Below, piece by piece: positions 15,560-23,843 of a DNA stretch of 64,000 nt. Source of the DNA: Ruania rhizosphaerae (GTDB lineage: Bacteria; Actinomycetota; Actinomycetes; Actinomycetales; Beutenbergiaceae); assembly GCF_009805705.1 (NCBI RefSeq), contig NZ_VSMB01000005.1:124001-188000 (forward strand). The letters run 5' to 3'. The notes beneath the pieces are model-generated. The model searched no databases, was not told the DNA's origin, and saw nothing but the letters and a program-made list of their open reading frames with translations. Position numbers and translations under genes: made by a program. The stretch's first letter is position 1. Each line of letters starts with the position of its first letter.

Positions 15560-16726
15560 TCAGGGCGTGACCGCGAGCGCGAGCGCATCCATCATCAGGT
15601 GCAACTCCTCCTCGGTGACGCACAGTGGTGGTGCCAGCCGGATGGTGTGATCGTGGGTCTCCTTCGCGATCACGCCGTTCGCGGCCATCCGTTCGCTGAC
15701 CTCCCGCCCGGTGCGCGCGTTGACGTCCACACCGAGCCACAGCCCGATCTGGCGTACCGCCTGCACATGCCCGGAACTCAGCAGCTGGTCGGTGCGGGCC
15801 GCGAGCACTGGCGCCAGCGCGGCCACCCGCTCCTGGAAGAGGCCCGAGCGCAGCAGCTCGACCACGGCGATGCCGACGGCGCACGCCAGCGGGTTCCCCC
15901 CGAAGGTCGACCCGTGCGTGCCCGGTGTGAGCCCTCCGAGCACGTCGGCGCGTCCGACCACCGCCGAGACCGGGACGATCCCACCGCCGAGCGCCTTGCC
16001 CAGTGTGGTCAGGTCGGCCCGGACTCCCGCCAGATCCTGGGTGAGGATGGCCCCGGTGCGGCCGAGCCCGGACTGGATCTCGTCGAGAATGAGCAGCACG
16101 TTCTGCGCGTTGCACGTCTCTCGCACTGCCGCCAGGTAACCCTCCGGTGGCACGATCACGCCTGCCTCGCCCTGAACCGGCTCGAGAAGGACTGCGACCG
16201 TCGTCTCGTCGATCGCCGCGGCAAGGGCGCCAGCATCCCCGTACGGCACGATCCGGAAGCCCGGGGTGTACGGTCCGAACCCGGCGCGTGCCCCGGCATC
16301 GGATGAGAACGACACGATCGTGGTGGTGCGGCCGTGGAAGGAGCCCTCGGCGACGACGATGGTTGCGGTGTCGGCTGGAACGCCGCGCACGTCGTAACCC
16401 CACTTGCGGGCCGCCTTGATCGCCGTCTCCACCGCCTCGGCGCCGGTGTTCATGGGCAGGAGCATCTCGGTGCCGGTCAGTGAGGTCACGGCCTGCGCGA
16501 AAGGATCCAGCAATTCATGTCCGACAGCGCGCGAGGTGAGGGTGAGGCGGTCGAGCTGTGCGTGAGCAGCCGCGACCAGGGCCGGATGGCGGTGCCCGAA
16601 GTTCAGGGCCGAGAAGCCGGCGAGGCAGTCCAGGTACCGGACGCCTGCAGTGTCGGTCACCCACGCGCCCTCGGCGTGGGCGATCTCGATGTCCAGCGGG
16701 TGATAATTGGGTGCCAGGGTGGTCAT
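15560..16726 (-). CDS. rocD: Ornithine aminotransferase
   Basis: This is a 388-residue class III PLP aminotransferase. It begins NYHPLDIEIAHAEGAWV and has the glycine-rich MNTGAEAVETAIKAARKWGY, the aspartate-loop LILDEIQSGLGRTG, and the PLP lysine in LTTLGKALGGG. These match ornithine-oxo-acid transaminases, which make glutamate semialdehyde from ornithine. The start is the ATG at 16726, which overlaps the stop of the preceding SRPBCC gene by 4 bp. No arginase or dimethylargininase gene lies next to it. Confidence 0.9.
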   Translation of the reverse strand: MTTLAPNYHPLDIEIAHAEGAWVTDTAGVRYLDCLAGFSALNFGHRHPALVAAAHAQLDRLTLTSRAVGHELLDPFAQAVTSLTGTEMLLPMNTGAEAVETAIKAARKWGYDVRGVPADTATIVVAEGSFHGRTTTIVSFSSDAGARAGFGPYTPGFRIVPYGDAGALAAAIDETTVAVLLEPVQGEAGVIVPPEGYLAAVRETCNAQNVLLILDEIQSGLGRTGAILTQDLAGVRADLTTLGKALGGGIVPVSAVVGRADVLGGLTPGTHGSTFGGNPLACAVGIAVVELLRSGLFQERVAALAPVLAARTDQLLSSGHVQAVRQIGLWLGVDVNARTGREVSERMAANGVIAKETHDHTIRLAPPLCVTEEELHLMMDALALAVTP

Positions 16727-17175
16727 CTTGTCCTCCGTCCGACGGCGTCCTCGGCCAGCCGCAGCGCTCGAGCGGTCATCAGGTGCAGGGCGGGGGCGAG
16801 GAGCGGGTGCAGTAGGCGCAGCGGTCTGGCCAGGTGAACGTCTTCGGTCCAGTCGACCCGGCACGTGCGGGGACCCAGCGGGCTGACCTGGATCGTGGCC
16901 GAGCCCAGCAGCACCGGTCCGACCTTCTCGAAGACCGCCACACCGGGGCAGGGGTGAGGTGCGCCGTCGGGAGGGTCTGCCCGGGTGACCAGCATGACGT
17001 CTCGCAACCTCCGGCCGGTGACGGCCACGATCGTGTCACCGACCTCGGCCGGGCCGGGGCGGGCGGTGATCCGGGTGAACGGGATCAGCGATTCGTGCAG
17101 CGGGAGGGTGGTCAGGTGGTCGAAGACGGCGGTCGCGGACCCGGGGATCACCCGGGAGGCGGTGGTGCTGGTCAC
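16723..17175 (-). CDS. SRPBCC-family (polyketide cyclase/START-like) protein
   Basis: This 150-residue single-domain protein starts with a beta strand and helix VIPGSATAVFDHLTTLPLHES, continues with the curved sheet and ends with the long C-terminal helix (LMTARALRLAEDAV). That is the SRPBCC helix-grip fold, which encloses a hydrophobic ligand. It overlaps the rocD start by 4 bp, so the two are co-translated. No ligand or enzymatic role is evident; the link with ornithine catabolism is unexplained. Confidence 0.75.
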   Translation of the reverse strand: MTSTTASRVIPGSATAVFDHLTTLPLHESLIPFTRITARPGPAEVGDTIVAVTGRRLRDVMLVTRADPPDGAPHPCPGVAVFEKVGPVLLGSATIQVSPLGPRTCRVDWTEDVHLARPLRLLHPLLAPALHLMTARALRLAEDAVGRRTR

Positions 17176-17260
17176 GTGGCTACGCTCCCACAGCCGGTGC
17201 TGGACCGCGAGAGTGAGTTTCGCGCGCGGGCCTGCGGGGGAGGTAGTGTTTCGGTGGTCC

Positions 17261-17333
17261 GCCCCCGTAGCTCAGGGGATAGAGCAACCGCCTCCTAAGC
17301 GGTAGGTCGCGCGTTCGAATCGCGCCGGGGGCA
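17261..17333 (+). tRNA. tRNA-Arg (anticodon CCT)
   Basis: The acceptor stem GCCCCCG/CGGGGGC, D-arm GCTCAGGGGATAGAGC, anticodon arm ACCGC-CTCCTAA-GCGGT with anticodon CCT, and T-arm with GTTCGAAT all fold. The discriminator is A17333. The 3' CCA is not encoded. It reads the rare AGG codon. A TAGTGT hexamer at 17244-17249 may be the -10. Confidence 0.95.
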
Positions 17334-17485
17334 CCGAGGCGCTTGCGCCGGGCGGTGCCGTTCCGAGACCCGGGTGCGGTCGGCGTTCGCGTTCGAGGCG
17401 CCCCGGTGACCAGCGCACATCACGAGATGGGTGCCTAGCGGCGGGTCAGCACGGCGAACGCACGCATTCTCGTTAGCGTGGGGGC

Positions 17486-20400
17486 GTGAGGTCCGTCCGT
17501 CTGCCCCGACCCGGTGGCTCCCGTGCCACCGATGAACCGACCCCTGACACGGGCCAGCGGGACGCCTCGGAACCGCACGACACCCCACGTGAGCGGGAGG
17601 TCGCCGCTGCCGTGGCCGCATGGCGCGGCAGGCTCACGGACCTCGTTGGTGGCAGCGCGTTGTGGGATGTCAATGCCCTGGGGGAGGCGATGGTGGAACT
17701 CACCGCCGCCCACCCCTCCGGCATCGCCCAGCTGTATGCCGGTCGTAGCACCCCGCTGAGCAATCTGGTGCGGGAGGGGTCCGCTCTCACCCAGGCACGT
17801 CGCCGCGCTCGGGTGGTGGTGGCCCGTACCGAGGAGCTCGCGCAACGATTCGGGGTCGCCCCCACCTATGTGGCCATGGGCGTAGCGACGTGGGAGTCGA
17901 CCACCGCCGGGGAGCCTGCCGGTGCTGACGCCCCCCCGCTGGGCGCAGACGACCTGGAGCACCACCGCGCGGGTGCCGACGTCGATCTGCTCGACCCCGG
18001 CTCGGTGCCCGCGGTCCCGGCGCTGACCGCCGAGCCGGAGGACATCGTCCCGCGGACGGTGCACGCGCCGGTGCTGCTGCGTCCGGTCCGGGTGCGGGTG
18101 CACGGATCCGATGCGGAGATCGACCTGGAGATCGACCCGGCGGTGGAACTGAACAGCCTCCTCGTGCGAGACCTGCGGGCCGCCGGTGTCGACATCGACG
18201 CCGCCCAGGTCGCAGGGTCGACCACGACCGCGCACGGATTCTCCCCGCGCCCAGCGCTAGAGCGCATCGCCGAACTGGGCACCGCGTTGCCAGGGTTCCG
18301 TCTCGAGCCACGCATCGTGGTCGGAGCCTTCGTACACCCTGGGCAGGCGCTGGCCGACGATCTGGACACCCAGCAGCGTGAGCTGGCCACCCACGACGTG
18401 GTCGCGGCGCTCGCCGGGGTGGACGGTGCGCGGGCGGCCGTGGCGACCGATGTGCCCGAGCCCGACCCCCAGGATCGTGATCCGGACGACGAAGCCGGGG
18501 TAGGCGATCTCGATCCCGGTCAGCAGGACGTGCTCGACGCTGTCGCCGTGGGCGGTCACCTGCTCGTCGACGCTCCGCCCGGGACCGACAGCGCCGCCAC
18601 GATGGCCGCCGTCGTCGCGCAGGCTGCCGCCGACGGGCGTCGTGTGCTCTACGTGCCCGGGACCCGGCGCGCGGGACAGGCGCTCCTGGACGCGATGCGT
18701 GGCGCCGGGGTGAGTGACCTGGCGCTGGACCTGAGCAATGACCCGCGCTGGCCGAGCACCGCGGCGGCACGCCTGATCGACGGGCTGAATCCGCCCGAGC
18801 CGGAGATCGACACCGAGACGCGTGCCGCCGAGCGGGCCCGGCTGCGCCAGGCGCGCAGGGATCTCAGCGACCATCTGACCGCCCTGCACGCACCCCGGGC
18901 GCCGTGGGACGCCTCCGCCTACGATGCGCTGCAGGCGCTCGCCGAGCTCACCTCCCAGCGTCCGGGCCCACGCACCCAGGTGCGGGTGGCGACGCGGGCG
19001 GTTCGGTCCATGTCCGAGCAGGACCGCCAGCACGCCCGCGAAGAGCTGGCCCGGGCTGCCGCACTCGGTGCGTTCCGCCTCCGCGCGGCTGACACCCCCT
19101 GGTTCGGTGCGCGACTGGCGTCCGCGGAGCACGCCACCGTCACGCTGGAGCGCGTGCGGGAGCTCGGTGAGCTGCTGCCCGAGCTCCGGGCCCAGATCGC
19201 CCGGACTGCTGCTCAGACCGGGCTCGACGAGGCGACCACCCTGGAGCAGTGGGCCGAGCAATTGCTGCTGCTGGACGGTATCCGTTCCTCGCTGGATGTC
19301 TTCACCCCGCACGTGTTCGAACGGTCGGCCTCCGATATGGTCGCCGCCACCGGAACCCGTTCCTGGCGGGCGCAGCACGATATCGCCATGAGCTGGGGCG
19401 TGCGGCGTCGGCTGAAGAAGCAGGCACGCGACCTGCTACGCCCCGGCGGATCCGTCGGTGACCTCCACGCCGAACTCATCGACGTCCAGGAGCGGCGCGA
19501 TCTGTGGCGCCGGCACTGCGCGGGTGGCGGGTGGCCCCGGTTGCCCGAGGGGATGCCCGAGATCACCCGGACCGAGGCGAAGGTCGCCGGCCTCGTGAAC
19601 GACCTCGATCCGGTCCTGAGCGCCACGCTGGGCGGCCGCACCCTCACCGAGGTGCCGTTGGAGGAGCTGGCCACCAGGATTGCTCGTCTGGGCGCCGACG
19701 ACGTCGCACTGCGGCAGCTTCCGGAACGGGCCGCCGTCCTGGCGCACCTGAGCGACCTGGGCCTGGACGACCTGCTCGCCGACCTCACCCAGCGCCGGGT
19801 GCCCACCTCGCTCGTGGGTGCGGAGTTCGACCTCGCCTGGTGGTCGAGCGTGCTTGAGGAGATCCTCGCCGAGGACCCGGCATTGGCAGGTCTGGAGACG
19901 TCCGTGCTGGAGGAGGCCGCCCTCACCCTGCGGGAGGCGGACCGGCAGCAGATCGCCTCCCTGACGGCGCCTGTGCTCGCGACAGTGCGGGAGCGGGTCC
20001 GCTCCGCCATCGCTCACGACCGGGCGCGGGCACAAGAGTTCTACCGCGCCGTGCGGGGTGGAGCCACCGACCTGAAAGACCTGCTGGAGGCCTACTGCGA
20101 GGTCGTCTGGGCGCCGCGTCCGGTGTGGGTGGTTCCGCCGATGGTGGTGCCACAGGTGCTGCCGCCGGAGCGCACTGTCGACCTGGTGGTGCTCGATGCC
20201 GTGCAGCACGTACCCACCGAACAGGTCATCTCGGCGATCGCGCGGGCTCAGCAGGTCGTCGTGGTCGGCGACTCGCGCCGCGGGGGTGCCGGTGGCGTGA
20301 TCTCGCAGCTGTCGTGGCTGCCGACCCTGGCCCTGCACCCCGGCCGCGGCCGGCAGGACCCCGACGTCGCAGCATTCCTGTCCGCTCACGGATACGACGA

Positions 20401-21841
20401 GGCCGTCCGTCCACTGCCGACCCCTCCCGGTCACAGTGGCGTGCGGCTGGAGCTCGTGGACGGCACCGGGATGCCGGTGCCGGGTGCCGACGTGGTCGAG
20501 AGCGTGCAGGCCGAGGTGGACCGGGTGGTCGACCTCGTGATCGACCACGCACTGAGCCGGCCGGAGGAGTCCCTGGCCGTCGTCGCACTCAACACCCGTC
20601 ACGCGGACCGCGTGCGGGAGGCGGTGCTCTCGGTCGCCGCAGGCAGCGCCAGCATGTCGGCGTTCTTCGACCAGTCCCGCCCGGAGGCATTCACCGTGGT
20701 GGACGTGGAGTCCGCGGCAGGGATGCGACGTGACGCCATCGTGCTCACCCTCGGGTTCGGCAAGACTCCGCACGGCCGGGTACTGCACCGGTTCGGTGCC
20801 ATCTCCGGGCCCGACGGCGTCGCATTCCTCGTGGACGCCATGGATGCCGTCCGTAGCCGGTTGACAGTGGTCAGCTGCCTGGCACCGGAGGACCTCGATC
20901 CGGAGCGGGTACGTGCCCCCGGCTCGCAGATGCTCCTGGACCTGCTGCAGATGGCTTCCGCCGGGCAGGTGCAGCGTCCGCAGGAGGACCCCGAGCTCGG
21001 GGTGGACCGGCTGCTGCTCGACCTGGCCGAGCGGTTGTGGCGGCGCGGGCTCACCGTGGTACCGCGCTACGGGATCCCCGGCGGGATCCGCATCCCGCTG
21101 GCCGTCGGGCACCCGGCGCTGCCCGAGGAACTCCTGCTCGCCGTACTCACCGACGACGAGGACTACATGGCCGAGCCCAGCCTGCGCCGCCGTGACCGGC
21201 ACTGGGTGGAACGCCTCGTCGATCGTGGGTGGCAGGTGCGCACCGTGTACTCCTCCGCCGTGTTCATGGATCCGCAAGGTGAGGCGGAGAAGATCGCCGA
21301 CGAGCTGGAGCGGATCGTCTCCGAGCGCACCGGGATCCCACCTGAGGAGCGGCCGGCACCACCGCGGCGCTGGGACGACTCCAGCGACGACGGCAGTGCC
21401 CCCGCGACCACCAGCTCAGCAGCAGCCCCTTCGGCGGCGACGACGTCGGCCGTGACGACCTCGGCCAGGGGTGTGGCGATGGTCGGCCAGGCTACGACGT
21501 CAGAGGCGCCCGCGCATGTGCAGGCAGGAGCCGCCCCCGGAGGATCCGGGCACGCGGACGGCAGTGCACACGAACGCGGCGAACGCCCCGACGTCCCGGT
21601 GGGGCAACCGTTGAGTCGCTATGGCGACGACGAGCTCGACGCCCTCGTGGCGTGGATATCCTCCGACGCGAAGCCGCGGACGGTTGAGGAGTTGCGGGAG
21701 GACCTGCGTAGCGAGCTCGGGATCGCCAAGCGTGGCACCCACGTCGATGCCGTACTCTCGGCGGCGGCGCGCCGATCCGGGCTCGCCCGGGAGGAGCCAG
21801 CCGGTGACGAGTCGGTCCAGCACAGCGAGGGCAAGGACTGA
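17486..21841 (+). CDS. DUF4011-type helicase/nuclease homologue with degenerate motifs
   Basis: The protein has 1451 residues. The N-terminal third resembles DUF4011 (WRGRLTDLVGGSALWD; FRLEPRIVVGAFVH). A superfamily-1 helicase core follows, entered by LDPGQQDVLDAV. Its Walker A is APPGTDSAAT (about residues 364-373), lacking the GK[S/T] lysine. Its Walker B is VVLDAV (about 899-904) instead of DEA. The helicase C-lobe segment AVRSRLTVVSCLAPEDLDPE is kept. The C-terminal nuclease-like domain (about 1175-1285) has IRIPLAVGHP where a catalytic Asp is expected and no ExK. A Ser/Ala-rich linker and a final helical domain end the protein. TAGCGT at 17474-17479 suggests a leaderless GTG start. It is probably a non-catalytic member. 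Confidence 0.75.
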   Translation: MRSVRLPRPGGSRATDEPTPDTGQRDASEPHDTPREREVAAAVAAWRGRLTDLVGGSALWDVNALGEAMVELTAAHPSGIAQLYAGRSTPLSNLVREGSALTQARRRARVVVARTEELAQRFGVAPTYVAMGVATWESTTAGEPAGADAPPLGADDLEHHRAGADVDLLDPGSVPAVPALTAEPEDIVPRTVHAPVLLRPVRVRVHGSDAEIDLEIDPAVELNSLLVRDLRAAGVDIDAAQVAGSTTTAHGFSPRPALERIAELGTALPGFRLEPRIVVGAFVHPGQALADDLDTQQRELATHDVVAALAGVDGARAAVATDVPEPDPQDRDPDDEAGVGDLDPGQQDVLDAVAVGGHLLVDAPPGTDSAATMAAVVAQAAADGRRVLYVPGTRRAGQALLDAMRGAGVSDLALDLSNDPRWPSTAAARLIDGLNPPEPEIDTETRAAERARLRQARRDLSDHLTALHAPRAPWDASAYDALQALAELTSQRPGPRTQVRVATRAVRSMSEQDRQHAREELARAAALGAFRLRAADTPWFGARLASAEHATVTLERVRELGELLPELRAQIARTAAQTGLDEATTLEQWAEQLLLLDGIRSSLDVFTPHVFERSASDMVAATGTRSWRAQHDIAMSWGVRRRLKKQARDLLRPGGSVGDLHAELIDVQERRDLWRRHCAGGGWPRLPEGMPEITRTEAKVAGLVNDLDPVLSATLGGRTLTEVPLEELATRIARLGADDVALRQLPERAAVLAHLSDLGLDDLLADLTQRRVPTSLVGAEFDLAWWSSVLEEILAEDPALAGLETSVLEEAALTLREADRQQIASLTAPVLATVRERVRSAIAHDRARAQEFYRAVRGGATDLKDLLEAYCEVVWAPRPVWVVPPMVVPQVLPPERTVDLVVLDAVQHVPTEQVISAIARAQQVVVVGDSRRGGAGGVISQLSWLPTLALHPGRGRQDPDVAAFLSAHGYDEAVRPLPTPPGHSGVRLELVDGTGMPVPGADVVESVQAEVDRVVDLVIDHALSRPEESLAVVALNTRHADRVREAVLSVAAGSASMSAFFDQSRPEAFTVVDVESAAGMRRDAIVLTLGFGKTPHGRVLHRFGAISGPDGVAFLVDAMDAVRSRLTVVSCLAPEDLDPERVRAPGSQMLLDLLQMASAGQVQRPQEDPELGVDRLLLDLAERLWRRGLTVVPRYGIPGGIRIPLAVGHPALPEELLLAVLTDDEDYMAEPSLRRRDRHWVERLVDRGWQVRTVYSSAVFMDPQGEAEKIADELERIVSERTGIPPEERPAPPRRWDDSSDDGSAPATTSSAAAPSAATTSAVTTSARGVAMVGQATTSEAPAHVQAGAAPGGSGHADGSAHERGERPDVPVGQPLSRYGDDELDALVAWISSDAKPRTVEELREDLRSELGIAKRGTHVDAVLSAAARRSGLAREEPAGDESVQHSEGKD

Positions 21842-21843
21842 AC

Positions 21844-22071
21844 GTGCCCGAGTGTGAGCCCCCGGAAGGGGGCGACATCACGAACGGGCGGCCACGGCGG
21901 CGCCATCGTCGCGCAGTTCACCCCGGCACGGGTCCCGAACCGCTGGTGGACCGGCGGCTTGTCGAATCCGGTGAGGACCGTGCCCGGCGCGGCGATGACG
22001 GAAACGGCGGGACACCGGACAGCTCGGACGACGAGCGTTTCCTGCGCGACGTGCCGCCGCACTGGTCCTGA
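21844..22071 (+). CDS. Small hydrophilic protein ending in FLRDVPPHW
   Basis: This 75-residue open frame starts with GTG 2 bp after the helicase-like gene, so it is likely translated from the same message. It is very rich in Arg, Gly, Asp and Pro, has no membrane segment and ends DDERFLRDVPPHWS. Short actinobacterial proteins with a similar C-terminal sequence exist as far as I recall, which favours a real gene. Function is unknown. It could be a partner of the upstream protein. Confidence 0.5.
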   Translation: MPECEPPEGGDITNGRPRRRHRRAVHPGTGPEPLVDRRLVESGEDRARRGDDGNGGTPDSSDDERFLRDVPPHWS

Positions 22072-22145
22072 CGCGCGTCGCTGCAGGCGGCGGGTCAGAT
22101 TGCCCTGCTCGCGAGGGCGCCCGATGCACTGTTCGCAAGGACCGA

Positions 22146-22535
22146 TCAGGAGGCTTTCGTCGCCAGCAGGTCCCGGATCTCGGTGAGGAGCGCAACGTCC
22201 TCCGCGGGGGCGACCGGTTCCGGTTCCTCGCCACGGGCGCGCCGCTCGGCGAGCTTGTTCATGGGCAGCACCACGGCGAAGTAGATCGCGGCGGCGACCA
22301 GGAGGAAGTTGATCAGCGCCGTCAGAACCAGACCGGGCTGGATCGTCGAGCCGTTGATCGTGAACGCCAGCAAGCTGTCGAGATTCGGATGGCCGAAAAT
22401 GGCCGCGATCAGTGGGTTGAGCACGCCTTCGACCAACGCCGTGACCACGGCACCGAAGGCGGCACCGATGACGACGCCGACGGCGAGATCGATGACGCTC
22501 CCGCGTGCGATGAAGTCCTTGAATCCCTGCAGCAT
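22146..22535 (-). CDS. mscL: Large-conductance mechanosensitive channel
   Basis: The 129-residue protein has the family length. It begins MLQGFKDFIARGSVIDLAV, with the pore-lining first helix VVIGAAFGAVVTALV, a periplasmic loop, the second helix LVLTALINFLLVAAAIYF and a charged cytoplasmic helix (LLTEIRDLLA). MscL homopentamers open under extreme membrane tension and release solutes on osmotic downshock. It converges with the preceding small gene and lies 27 bp after the SAF gene on the same strand. Confidence 0.96.
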   Translation of the reverse strand: MLQGFKDFIARGSVIDLAVGVVIGAAFGAVVTALVEGVLNPLIAAIFGHPNLDSLLAFTINGSTIQPGLVLTALINFLLVAAAIYFAVVLPMNKLAERRARGEEPEPVAPAEDVALLTEIRDLLATKAS

Positions 22536-22562
22536 GGCGAGCTCCCAGTCTGTTCAGTGTTG

Positions 22563-23234
22563 CTATGGCTGATCCCCCGGTATCAGCACCGCTCGCACAG
22601 GAGCGAGAGCACTGGCACCGGACAGCACAGTAGCCGCCTCGGGATCGATGGCCACCACAACGACACCAGAGGAGTCCGAAGCCGGCAGCTCCAGCAATCC
22701 GTTCGCGTCGCCGGACTCGTCCAGGCGCGCCAGCACGAGCGCGTCGTCTGCGACGAGGTCGGCGCCAGGGTCGGCGCCGGTGCCATCCGGGATCTGCGAC
22801 GACGACTGCCAGGAGGATGACTGGTACAGCCGCAGCCGGTCGCCGACCCGCACCAGTGCCATCAATTGCGGATCGGCCAGCGTCACCGGCACCACCACCG
22901 TTCCTGCGGGGGCGGCATCCGCCAGGCCAGGGGAGACCAGCAGAGTCTCGGCCATGGGCATTCCTTCCGGTACCCCGGCGACCAGGGTGGTACCGATGAG
23001 CGCCTCGGCCGGGAGCGCGGCCGACGGTGGATCGAATGCGGGAGTGGAGCGCAGGTCGGCGGCCGTGAGCACGCTCCCGGCCGGAAGATCCCGGGCGGCA
23101 ACCGTCACCGTGGCCGTCGGCTGCGCGGGCCGGAGCTCGGCCACTACGAGCAGACCGGCTGCGGTGAGGCAAACGGCAGCCAGCACGAAACGGAAGCGCC
23201 ACAGCGCTCCGGTCAGGCGAGGGGACGTCGTCAT
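22563..23234 (-). CDS. Membrane-anchored SAF-domain protein
   Basis: The 223-residue protein has one N-terminal transmembrane helix (FRFVLAAVCLTAAGLLVVAE) followed by a SAF domain at about residues 42-105 (VTVAARDLPAGSVLTAADL) and an extracytoplasmic region. This is the layout of CpaB/RcpC-like pilus-assembly proteins and of many actinobacterial SAF proteins of unknown role. No pilus genes are nearby. Its position next to fmdB and mscL is conserved in several actinobacteria, as far as I recall. Confidence 0.82.
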   Translation of the reverse strand: MTTSPRLTGALWRFRFVLAAVCLTAAGLLVVAELRPAQPTATVTVAARDLPAGSVLTAADLRSTPAFDPPSAALPAEALIGTTLVAGVPEGMPMAETLLVSPGLADAAPAGTVVVPVTLADPQLMALVRVGDRLRLYQSSSWQSSSQIPDGTGADPGADLVADDALVLARLDESGDANGLLELPASDSSGVVVVAIDPEAATVLSGASALAPVRAVLIPGDQP

Positions 23235-23339
23235 GGGCCGACGCTAGGACGCTGGAGCCGGCAGTGACGGCCGCCGGGACCCGGGCTGTGGACAAGGCCG
23301 CAGCGGGCTGACATCGCGAGCGGGACGCGCCCGCTCGCC

Positions 23340-23678
23340 TCACGACGAGGTGGAGGCGGCCTTCGACGGGGTGGACGAACTCGAGGACTTCTCGGAACTT
23401 GAGCCCGACGAACTCGAGCCCGACGAGCCGGAATCCGAGGATCCTGACGAACCGGAACTGGAGGAGTTGGACTTTGCGCTCCCGGACTTCTCACTGCCGG
23501 ACCGGGAGTCGTTGCGGTAGAAGCCCGACCCCTTGAACACCACGCCGACAGCAGAGAACTGCTTGCGCAGGGTCGGCTCATTGCATGACGGGCACACGGT
23601 CAGCGCATCATCACTGAACGACTGGTAGATGTCGAAAGCGTGCGAACAGGACGAGCACGCGTAGGCGTAGGTGGGCAC
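23340..23678 (-). CDS. FmdB-family zinc-ribbon protein with Ser-rich tail (Ruc-like)
   Basis: The 112-residue protein begins PTYAYACSSCSHAF with a second pair CPSC, giving a CxxC...CxxC zinc ribbon in the first 40 residues. A hinge VGVVFKGSGFYRNDSR follows, and then about 50 residues of Ser/Gly/Lys-rich disorder. The Mycobacterium homologue Rv0991c is reported to be Ruc, a redox-regulated chaperone whose zinc cysteines are oxidised to activate it, and that gene also lies beside the 5-FTHF ligase gene. I use the GTG at 23678; the upstream open frame shadows the acylase gene. Confidence 0.85.
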   Translation of the reverse strand: MPTYAYACSSCSHAFDIYQSFSDDALTVCPSCNEPTLRKQFSAVGVVFKGSGFYRNDSRSGSEKSGSAKSNSSSSGSSGSSDSGSSGSSSSGSSSEKSSSSSTPSKAASTSS

Positions 23679-23843
23679 CTGGTCCTCCGGGACTCGAGCG
23701 GGGCCGGCCCAAGATGGCCGACGCCATAGTCTACGCCGAACCGTCACTGTGCTCGACCGTGCCGTTGGCCGACGTGCTACCGGCTCGCCCTCCACCCCCG
23801 CGCCTCGGCGCGGATCGAGGTTCCGGCGGCTACCCTCGGGAGG

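Noticed and set aside
19436-21277. 613-codon frame opposite the DUF4011-type gene
   Set aside because: Third-position GC shadow; residue composition (His, Gln, Arg, Gly) is typical of antisense frames.
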